From assembly GCA_021809105.1 (NCBI GenBank), contig JAKBAM010000002.1, positions 62,001 through 126,000 of the forward strand: DNA of 64,000 nucleotides, given 5' to 3'. Shown piece after piece: positions 35,567-42,941 of the stretch. The notes beneath the pieces are model-generated. The model saw only the letters and a list, made by a program, of their open reading frames with translations, was not told where the DNA came from and ran no database searches. A program made the position numbers and the translations under genes. This DNA comes from Actinomycetes bacterium. Lineage in GTDB: Bacteria > Actinomycetota > Acidimicrobiia > Acidimicrobiales > Palsa-688. The stretch's first letter is position 1, and each line of letters begins with the position of its first letter.

Positions 35567-37202
35567 CGTCGGCAGCCGCCATCTGGGCTCGCCTCTCTTC
35601 GCGAAGAAGGAAGCGCTGGATCTTCCCCGACGGTGTCTTCGGCAGGGACTCGACGAAATGGACTGCACGCGGGTAGGCGTACGCCGCGAGGTTGTCGCGC
35701 ACCCTGTCCTTGAGTTCGACGGCCAGCTCATCCCGGTCACCGACCGCTCCCTCGAGCACCACGAAGGCCTCGATGACTTCGCCCTTCAGCGCGTCCGGGA
35801 CCGCTATAACCGCACATTCGGCCACATCGGGGTGGGTGAGGATCACCGACTCCACATCGAAAGGGCCTATCCGGTAGCCGGCCATGATTATCACATCGTC
35901 ATCACGAGCCATGAAGAAGTAGTGGCCATCGTCATCGCAGCGGCCAGAGTCACCGGTGAGGTACCAACGGCCGTCCGCGGTGAACTTTTCGCGGGTCGCA
36001 TCTGGAGCGTCGACATATCCGTCGAACCACGCGGCCGGACTGGCCTGCACGTCGACAGCCACACGACCGACCTCCCTGGGCGCGGCGACGACATCCGACT
36101 CCTGCCCCAGAACCCCTGTCGTCCATCCCGGTAGCGGGACACCCATCGAACCCGGCTTCAGCGGCCTGCCGAGCGAGGGGTGGTGATGGTTGCAGAACAC
36201 CATGCCCAGCTCGGTCTGTCCGTAATGGTCATGCACACTTATACCCAGATGCGATTCCGCCCATTGGTTGACCTCTGGCGTCAACGGCTCGCCCGCACTA
36301 GACGCCTTGCGCAACGCCACCGACGCTGGCGCGGCTAACCGAAGCGCCCGGTACGCGGTCGGCGCGGCCGTGAAGTTCGTCACCCCGAGATCGGCCAGGA
36401 TTCTCCAAGTAGCGTCAGCGGTGAACCTGTCCCCGTGCACGATGCTCGTCCGCCCGGCCGCCAGAGGCGCCAATACCGCGGCAAACAGCCCGTATGCCCA
36501 GCCGGGATCGGCTGCGCACCAATACACGTCCTCCTCGGTGACATCAAGGCCGAACTCGAGATACAGCTGCCAGGTAGCCATCGCGGCGACCGGGATAGCC
36601 ACACCCTTGGGTCGCCCTGTCGTGCCCGACGTGTACATTCTCACCATCGGACCCCGCCCCCCGACCACGACCGCCGGCCGGGGCGAGCCGCGAGACGAGA
36701 CAAAATCGCGGAAATCTATATCGGGCGGTGACAGCTCCGTGCCCGGATGGCTGCGCAGGTGGACCACCCGCCACGGCGGAACGGTCCCAGCAGGACGGTC
36801 AAGCTTGGTCCGCTGACCGGAGTCGGTCACGACTACCTTCGCGCCGCTGCCCTCCAGCCTCATGGCAATGGCCGGCGGCGCGAACGCCGTGAACAGCGGG
36901 ACGTGCACCGCGCCCAGACGCCAGATCCCGACGACAGTAGACAGATACTCTGCGCTCTTGCCCATCAGCGTCGCTACCGGATCGCCCGCTGAGACACCCA
37001 GCCCCGCCAACCCAGCCGCTACCCGCTCCGAGCGCTCCCGCAGCTCGCCATAGGTCAACCTCCCACTCGAGAAGTCCTGGCTGACGACTGTAAAGGCGGC
37101 GGCATCCGGGTCGTGCCGATCACACAGCAGGTCAGCCAGACATGCATCAGGAGCCCCGAAGCGGGCCATCAGCTCGTCTACGCGCTCGTTCACCGAACTC
37201 AA
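35559..37202 (-). CDS. Acyl-CoA synthetase, AMP-binding family (module copy 2)
   Basis: A 547-residue adenylating ligase. MYTSGTTGRPKG near residue 200, HDHYGQTELGMV near 315, TGDSGRCDDDGHYFF near 420, AGYRIGPFDVES near 445 and KTPSGKIQR near 520 give the full ANL motif set. It matches 8650-10317 along its whole length. The TTG at 37202 has GGAGG eight bases upstream; a GTG at 37193 is an alternative. It is the first gene of a five-gene minus-strand operon (ligase, crotonase, deleted hydrolase, amidase, hydrolase). It should activate the acid that the module releases or consumes (inference). Confidence 0.92.
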   Translation of the reverse strand: MSSVNERVDELMARFGAPDACLADLLCDRHDPDAAAFTVVSQDFSSGRLTYGELRERSERVAAGLAGLGVSAGDPVATLMGKSAEYLSTVVGIWRLGAVHVPLFTAFAPPAIAMRLEGSGAKVVVTDSGQRTKLDRPAGTVPPWRVVHLRSHPGTELSPPDIDFRDFVSSRGSPRPAVVVGGRGPMVRMYTSGTTGRPKGVAIPVAAMATWQLYLEFGLDVTEEDVYWCAADPGWAYGLFAAVLAPLAAGRTSIVHGDRFTADATWRILADLGVTNFTAAPTAYRALRLAAPASVALRKASSAGEPLTPEVNQWAESHLGISVHDHYGQTELGMVFCNHHHPSLGRPLKPGSMGVPLPGWTTGVLGQESDVVAAPREVGRVAVDVQASPAAWFDGYVDAPDATREKFTADGRWYLTGDSGRCDDDGHYFFMARDDDVIIMAGYRIGPFDVESVILTHPDVAECAVIAVPDALKGEVIEAFVVLEGAVGDRDELAVELKDRVRDNLAAYAYPRAVHFVESLPKTPSGKIQRFLLREERRAQMAAADDA

Positions 37203-37322
37203 AATGGGCGCCTCCGCCTCGCAGTTGAGGTACGCTACTTGGTATCACAGTACTGAGCGACGTATCAGACGGCAACCTTCTCCGGCGTAGCTTGCCCGCG
37301 TGATGGCCCGTATCCTGCCGCG

Positions 37323-39074
37323 ATGACCGATCGGGCGTTCGAGGACCGGTCACTCCCGATAGATGTGCGCGTAGAGGACCTTCTCGCCCGGATGTCGGTC
37401 GAGGACAAGGTGGGCCTGTTGTTCCATACCTTTGCCCGCTCGGGAACGCTCGACGAGGGGGTGCCCCCCTTTGGCATCCCTTCCATCCGCTCGATGATCG
37501 TCGAGCGTGGGATGACTCACTTTGCGGTGATCGGTGCGCCGAGCGATGGCCGCGCATACGCGGAGTGGCACAACGCCGTGCAGCGTCTAGCCGCCGATCA
37601 ACCGCTTGGAATTCCCGTGACTCTGTCGTGCGACCCGGTGCACCACTTCAACGAGAACCCGGCGACGTCTTGGCGTGCCCCGGCGTTCTCGCAGTGGCCC
37701 GAACCGCTCGGCCTTGGCGCCATCGGCTCGGAGGAGGTCGTTAGTACCTTCGCCGACATCGCCCGGCAGGAGTACGTGGCGGTAGGCCTCCGGGCTGCGC
37801 TGCATCCCCAGATCGACGTGGCGACCGAGCCGAGATGGACCCGCGTCGGCGGCACCTTCGGGGAGGACGCGGCTCTTGCCTCACGGCTGGGGGCGGCCTA
37901 CGTGCGCGGCTTCCAAGGCGAGCACTTCGGGCCGGGATCGGTGTCGATGATGGCGAAGCATTTCCCGGGGGGTGGACCGCAAAAGGGCGGCGACGACCCG
38001 CACTTCGCTTGGGGGCGGGAGCAGGTCTATCCCGGCGGCCGCTTCGACTATCACCTGGAGCCGTTCCAGGCTGCGATCGAGGCAGGCGTTCGGCAGATCA
38101 TGCCGTACTACGGGATGCCGTCTGGCACGGTCTACGAGGAGGTGGGCTTCGGCTTCAACCGGTCAATCATCACCGGTATCCTGCGCGATAAGCTCGGCTT
38201 CGGCGGCATCGTATGCACGGACTGGGGGCTCGTCACCGATTGGCCCGGCGCCGGTCCTCTCAATCCGGCCCGCGCCTGGGGGGTCGAGCACCTCAGTCGC
38301 GAGGAGCGCATCCTCAAGATCCTGGGCGCCGGGGTCGATCAGCTCGGAGGGGAGCACTGCACCGAGATTCTTGTCGCACTGGTCGAGAGGAGCGATGTCC
38401 CGCAAGCGCGGATCGACGACTCCGCGCGACGCCTGCTGCGAGAGAAGTTCGCCCTCGGGCTGTTCGACGACCGGTACGTCGATGCCGAGGCAGCGGCTCG
38501 GGTAGTCGGCTCGCCGGAGTTTCGCGCGGCAGGGTTGCGATCGCAGCAGGCGGCGCTGACGTTGTTGACGAACGCGGCGACGACGCCGGTTACCCGGAGG
38601 CTGCCGCTCAGGCGAGGCATCCGAGTTTATGCAGAGGGCGCAAACGAGGTCCTGCTCGCCGAGTATGCGACCGTTGTCAGCGATCCGACCGATGCCGAGG
38701 TCGCAATCGTGCGGCTCGAGGCACCCCACGACGACGAGCGCGTCGGGCGCTTCCATGCCGGCTCCCTGGAATTCCCCGCTGGCGTCATCGAGCGTGTCCG
38801 GTCGTTAAGTGCAGCGGTGCCGTTGGTGATCGACGTCTACCTCGATCGGCCGGCGATCCTGACCCCGCTGGTCGAACTGGCCAGTGCTGCCGTCGTCAAC
38901 TTCGGCATCGCCGAAGCGGCGCTCTACGAGGTCCTCTTCGGGGTCGAGGAGCCCCAGGGCCACCTGCCTATCGACCTCCCACGCTCTGCCGGAGCCGTGG
39001 CCGCCAGCAGAACGGACGTGCCTTTCGATACCGAGAATCCACTTTTCTGCTTCGGTCACGGCCTGCGCTATTAG
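37323..39074 (+). CDS. Glycoside hydrolase family 3 protein
   Basis: A 583-residue GH3 enzyme. DLLARMSVEDKVGLL at the N-terminus, EPRWTRVGGTFGEDAALAS near 165, the KHFPGGG loop near 212 and the nucleophile Asp in GIVCTDWGLVTDW near 298 are present. The second alpha/beta sandwich (about 410-580) carries the acid/base region and ends early; the C-terminal fibronectin-III-like domain seen in the GH3 at 51282 is missing. It should hydrolyse beta-glucosides or related glycosides. No signal peptide. It is divergent from the acyl-CoA synthetase operon, separated by 120 bases containing an AGTACTG string at 37249-37255. Confidence 0.88.
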   Translation: MTDRAFEDRSLPIDVRVEDLLARMSVEDKVGLLFHTFARSGTLDEGVPPFGIPSIRSMIVERGMTHFAVIGAPSDGRAYAEWHNAVQRLAADQPLGIPVTLSCDPVHHFNENPATSWRAPAFSQWPEPLGLGAIGSEEVVSTFADIARQEYVAVGLRAALHPQIDVATEPRWTRVGGTFGEDAALASRLGAAYVRGFQGEHFGPGSVSMMAKHFPGGGPQKGGDDPHFAWGREQVYPGGRFDYHLEPFQAAIEAGVRQIMPYYGMPSGTVYEEVGFGFNRSIITGILRDKLGFGGIVCTDWGLVTDWPGAGPLNPARAWGVEHLSREERILKILGAGVDQLGGEHCTEILVALVERSDVPQARIDDSARRLLREKFALGLFDDRYVDAEAAARVVGSPEFRAAGLRSQQAALTLLTNAATTPVTRRLPLRRGIRVYAEGANEVLLAEYATVVSDPTDAEVAIVRLEAPHDDERVGRFHAGSLEFPAGVIERVRSLSAAVPLVIDVYLDRPAILTPLVELASAAVVNFGIAEAALYEVLFGVEEPQGHLPIDLPRSAGAVAASRTDVPFDTENPLFCFGHGLRY

Positions 39075-39377
39075 GGACTGTGTAGGCATCGCTCGCGCAG
39101 TCTTTCGAAGGAAGCTCCGTGATTCCGGACGCCACATGGCTACGGCCGCGCGAGCTGTGTCGCAGCGGGCCCTAAGCGGTGATCGCCCTCCGGGGCTCGG
39201 GCCGCAGGCCCCACTAGACACAAGCGGGAAACCGTAGGTAGAGTACTGGCGCGGTCCCCAGAGTACTGCTAGGATGGTAGCGCTAACGGCGTAAGGAGGG
39301 GATGCGAGATGGCAGGAAGTGCACGCATACCTGGCCGCTGTTCAGCTGGATGAGCCCAGGATATCGGGAGGGAAGCC
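39075..39377. other. Intergenic region upstream of the transporter operon
   Basis: No gene is seen in these 303 bases. The right half holds the direct repeats described at 39240-39268, a TAGGAT hexamer at 39270-39275 that could serve as -10 element, and TAGCGCTA, a perfect eight-base palindrome, at about 39278-39285. This would give a leader of roughly 95 bases before the solute-binding protein gene. Confidence 0.45.
39240..39268. promoter_or_regulatory. Tandem direct repeat AGAGTACTG with 20-base period
   Basis: AGAGTACTG occurs at 39240-39248 and again at 39260-39268, exactly 20 bases apart, about two DNA turns. Its centre AGTACT is itself a palindrome. The pair lies just upstream of a possible -10 hexamer of the transporter operon. 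A related AGTACTG lies at 37249-37255 before the GH3 gene. An operator for a regulator binding side by side is suspected. Confidence 0.4.
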
Positions 39378-40655
39378 ATGCGTAAAAGTGTTCTGATCGC
39401 GGCCAGCTTGGCCATAGCGACGTTTGGCTTGGAGGCGTGCTCCTCCAACGCAGCCCCGGGTGCTAGTAAATCCCCCCCCGCGAGTTCGGGCCAGGGACTT
39501 ACTACACAGACGCTCCGGGTCGGGATGCCGTACCCGAATCTCGCACCGGTTCGCGCCCTTGGCGTGGACCTGAACCAGGGCAACTGGGCCGACGCATACA
39601 ATGCGCTGGTAGCCAATATGAACGCGCACGGGGGGATCGATGGCCGGAAGATCCTGCCCTACATAGTCGGTGTGGATCCGATCGGGACCGCCCCGTCAGA
39701 GACGGCATGCACGCAGCTCACTCAAGACGACAAGGTCTTTGCCGCCTTAGCGCCGGTGGAGCCGGACTGTTACCTCCTCGCACACGTGGCTACCATCAAC
39801 GGGACCTTCCCCGGGACCCTGCCCTCCGGGGCGGCGCCCAACTTCTCTCTGACTCCGCCGGACAATGCGTTCGATCCTCTCCAGTTGGCCGTCTTTGCAA
39901 AGATGGGCGCTTTCAAGGGCAAGAAGGTGGCGTTAGTCGGGGCCCCGTCGGACAAAAGCGAGATGAGCGTCGTGCAGTCCACGCTGCAAAAGATGCACGT
40001 GGACGTCGTGGAGTCTGCCATTGAGACGGCTCCGGCTAACGACCAGGTGGCAGCTGACGCCCAGGCCACCAGCTTCGTCCAGCGCTTCAAGAGCGAGGGT
40101 GTCAACGAGGTTGTGGGCGTCGGCTCAGGCTCGGCTTGGGCATCGGCGCTGAACAACATACGGAGCACGTACAACCCACCGTGGATCGCGACCAGCGAAT
40201 CAAGCCTGGCCAGCATTACAGGGGGGACAACCAAGATCCCTGCGAAATACCTCGACAGTGTGTTGGCTGCTACATCTACCCTCCCCGATTACGTGGTTTG
40301 GAACGAGCCCTCGATACAGAAGTGCGTCTCGATCGTGCGTAAGGCCTATCCCAGCGACAAGATCGCAACGCCGACGCCTACCGAGACCGGCTCGCAGCAG
40401 ACCGCCACTTCCGTCATCGGGGCATGCGAAAACTTGGCGCTCTTTTCGACTATCGCGAAGGCCGCCGGCAAGAACTTAAACGAGGAGACTTTCGCCAGCG
40501 CAGGCTACGGGTTGAGGAACGTAGTCCTACCTGGATCCACGGCCCCGATATCGTTCGGTCCCGGGCAGCCTTACGCCATCGGCCCCGTCTATGTGGTGAC
40601 CTACGATCCGAAGACAAATCTGCTCAAGTATGCCACGACTGCTTCCAAAGGTTGA
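39378..40655 (+). CDS. LIV-type ABC transporter solute-binding lipoprotein
   Basis: A 425-residue type-1 periplasmic binding protein. The signal peptide MRKSVLIAASLAIATFGLEAC ends in a lipobox with Cys at residue 21, followed by a Ser/Pro/Gly-rich linker. The mature part has YNALVANMNAHGGIDGRKI near 75, GKKVALVGAPSDKSEMSV near 180 and the C-terminal lobe with NLALFSTIAKAAGKNLNEE. Many LIV-type members bind amino acids, but actinobacterial ones also bind aromatic acids and amides, and the neighbours suggest a non-amino-acid ligand. It is the first gene of the operon with the MFS-LivF and LivH-M-G fusions, 39 bases upstream. Confidence 0.88.
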   Translation: MRKSVLIAASLAIATFGLEACSSNAAPGASKSPPASSGQGLTTQTLRVGMPYPNLAPVRALGVDLNQGNWADAYNALVANMNAHGGIDGRKILPYIVGVDPIGTAPSETACTQLTQDDKVFAALAPVEPDCYLLAHVATINGTFPGTLPSGAAPNFSLTPPDNAFDPLQLAVFAKMGAFKGKKVALVGAPSDKSEMSVVQSTLQKMHVDVVESAIETAPANDQVAADAQATSFVQRFKSEGVNEVVGVGSGSAWASALNNIRSTYNPPWIATSESSLASITGGTTKIPAKYLDSVLAATSTLPDYVVWNEPSIQKCVSIVRKAYPSDKIATPTPTETGSQQTATSVIGACENLALFSTIAKAAGKNLNEETFASAGYGLRNVVLPGSTAPISFGPGQPYAIGPVYVVTYDPKTNLLKYATTASKG

Positions 40656-40694
40656 CATGCGCCTTACCACAGCCAAGTTGTCGAGCATGCCCTC

Positions 40695-42941
40695 GTGAGC
40701 GGCCCGGCATCGCCTCCCGCACCGGGCTCGCCCGCCGGAGACCTCAGCCCGGGAATCCAGGCGGACTTCGCCCGAGCGGTCCTCGATACAGAGGCTGACC
40801 GCCAGCAGGCCCATACGCAGGCGCAGGCCGACGTCGTACTTCCCGACGACCTTCTTCCGGGAACCCGCGAGGAGTCGATATCGCTTTGGAGCGGCCTGCG
40901 GCGCTACGGATCCGGCACATTTGGGATCTTGATGACAATCGTGGCGCTCGACAACCTGCAGGGGGCTGGCCTGTCGACACTCGCGCCGAACATACGTGCA
41001 TCGTTCCACGTGAGCAACGCAGTTATCACTTTTATCGGTGGCATATCGGGAGGCTTTCTGATCCTGGGAGTCCTCCCGATGGGATGGCTGAATGACCGGT
41101 ATCGCCGTGCTCCGATTGTCGCAGTCGCTACTTTCATTTTTGGTCTTATGGTGTTCGCCACCGGCGCGGCAAGGGCAATCTTCTTGTTTGTCCTGGCTCG
41201 CTTCGGCGGGGGAATATCGCAAGCCAGCACGTCGACGGTCCACGGATCGCTCCTAGCAGACACGTACCCGATCAGCCTCAGAGGTCGGCTGATCGGCGCC
41301 TCGTCGCTGGTTGCGACCGCCGGTGCAGCTACTCTCAGCCCGCTCCTCATGGGTGCTATCGCGACCTGGGCAGGTGGTCCGAGCGGTTGGCGTTGGGCCT
41401 TTTACATCCTTGCTGTCCCGATCGTACTGATGGCGCTCGTCGCGTTTCGCATCAAGGAACCGCCCCGTGGGCAGTTCGAGAAGCTAGACGTGCTGGGCGA
41501 GGTGCTGGCCGATACCTCGCCCGCGCCGCCCTCGCTTGAGGCGGCGTTTGACCGCGTGAAGCAGGTGAAGACGATGAAGACGTGTCTCGTGGCCTTCTGT
41601 GCCCTCGGTTTCACCTTCTTCACCGTCCCCACCCTGTCCAGCCTCTTTTTACAGGACCACTATCACCTGGACACGATCCAGCGAGGGGTCCTGGGCACGA
41701 TTACGGGCATTGGAGGTATCGTCGCGCTGCCGCTGATCGGCCGCTACTACGACCAGGTGTATCGAAAAGACCCAGCCAAAGCGGTCAACCTCATTGGCAT
41801 CATGCTCCTCCCGGTCGCCGTCGTCACGCCCATCCAGTACTTCATGCCCAATGTGGTGCTGTTCGCGGTGCTGGCTGTCCCGAGCGGAATCCTCACCGTC
41901 GGCGCTTACGCCATGATTGGGCCGGTCCTGGCCTCGGTGGCACCGTATCGTTTGCGGGGCCTGGTGGGTGCGGTGGGGGGGATCTACGTCTTCTTCATCG
42001 GTGCGCTTGGAGGGGCGGTCGTGTCGGCCCTGCTCGAGAGCGCGTTCGGGGTGAGGCCTGCCGTTCTCCTGCTGGTGATCCCGGCGGCCATCGTCGGCGG
42101 GTTGCTGTTGATGCGGAGTTCTAAATACATTCGCAACGATCTTTCGCAGATCGTGATCGAGCTCCAAGAAGAGCTCGATGAGCATCGCCGCCAGGAGAGC
42201 GATCCCGGGTCGATCCCGGTCCTGCAGCTGAGTCGGGTCAACTTCAGCTACGGGCACGTGCAGGTACTCTTCGACGTCAGCTTTGACGTTCGCCCCGGGG
42301 AAGTATTGGCGCTCCTTGGTACCAACGGGGCGGGCAAATCGACCGCTCTTCGGGTGGCGGCGGGTCTCGAGATGCCCGGACAGGGGGCCGTGCGTCTTCG
42401 TGGAGGCAGCATCACTTACACGTCGCCTGAGCAGCGGGCTCGCCTCGGTATCCACATCTTGCCTGGAGGCAAGGGCGTCTTCAGGGACATGACCATCTAC
42501 GAGAACCTGGAGATGGGTGGCTTCGTCTACCGGTCAGATCGCGGCGAGCTCAATCGGCGCATCGAGCGGTCGCTGGACATGTTCCCGGACCTCGCCCACC
42601 GCCGTGGACAGCGCGCCAGCACACTCTCGGGCGGCCAGCAGCAGATGCTCGCACTGGCGATCGCCCTGTTGCACGATCCTCAGGTCCTCATGATCGACGA
42701 GCTCTCGCTGGGGCTCGCGCCCATCGTCGTCCAGGACCTGATCCATGTGGTCGAAGGCCTCAAGGAGGCTGGGCTGACGATGATCATTGTCGAGCAATCG
42801 CTCAATGTGGCAGCAGCCCTCGCCGATCGAGCGGTGTTCCTCGAGAAGGGCCGGGTGCGGTTTTCCGGACAGATCCGGGACTTGATGGAACGAGACGACC
42901 TCGCGAGAGCGGTCTTCCTCGGGGGCGAGGTTTCGGGCTGA
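40695..42941 (+). CDS. MFS transporter fused to LivF-type ABC ATPase
   Basis: A 748-residue chimera. Residues about 65-480 form a major facilitator with about 12 hydrophobic segments and the MFS loop signature GWLNDRYRR near 130. After a basic/acidic linker (ELQEELDEHRRQ) a complete LivF ATPase follows from about residue 505: LGTNGAGKST (Walker A, near 541), LSGGQQQMLALAIALL (signature), VLMIDELSLGLAP (Walker B) and IIVEQSLNV. The frame is continuous across the join. Normally LivF is free and pairs with LivG; here it would be tethered to a second membrane domain. Start is GTG at 40695. The next gene overlaps the stop by one base. Confidence 0.9.
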   Translation: MSGPASPPAPGSPAGDLSPGIQADFARAVLDTEADRQQAHTQAQADVVLPDDLLPGTREESISLWSGLRRYGSGTFGILMTIVALDNLQGAGLSTLAPNIRASFHVSNAVITFIGGISGGFLILGVLPMGWLNDRYRRAPIVAVATFIFGLMVFATGAARAIFLFVLARFGGGISQASTSTVHGSLLADTYPISLRGRLIGASSLVATAGAATLSPLLMGAIATWAGGPSGWRWAFYILAVPIVLMALVAFRIKEPPRGQFEKLDVLGEVLADTSPAPPSLEAAFDRVKQVKTMKTCLVAFCALGFTFFTVPTLSSLFLQDHYHLDTIQRGVLGTITGIGGIVALPLIGRYYDQVYRKDPAKAVNLIGIMLLPVAVVTPIQYFMPNVVLFAVLAVPSGILTVGAYAMIGPVLASVAPYRLRGLVGAVGGIYVFFIGALGGAVVSALLESAFGVRPAVLLLVIPAAIVGGLLLMRSSKYIRNDLSQIVIELQEELDEHRRQESDPGSIPVLQLSRVNFSYGHVQVLFDVSFDVRPGEVLALLGTNGAGKSTALRVAAGLEMPGQGAVRLRGGSITYTSPEQRARLGIHILPGGKGVFRDMTIYENLEMGGFVYRSDRGELNRRIERSLDMFPDLAHRRGQRASTLSGGQQQMLALAIALLHDPQVLMIDELSLGLAPIVVQDLIHVVEGLKEAGLTMIIVEQSLNVAAALADRAVFLEKGRVRFSGQIRDLMERDDLARAVFLGGEVSG

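Noticed and set aside
41649-42455. Minus-strand 268-codon frame opposite the MFS-LivF gene
   Set aside because: Antisense to conserved MFS and ATPase motifs; charged, low-complexity product.
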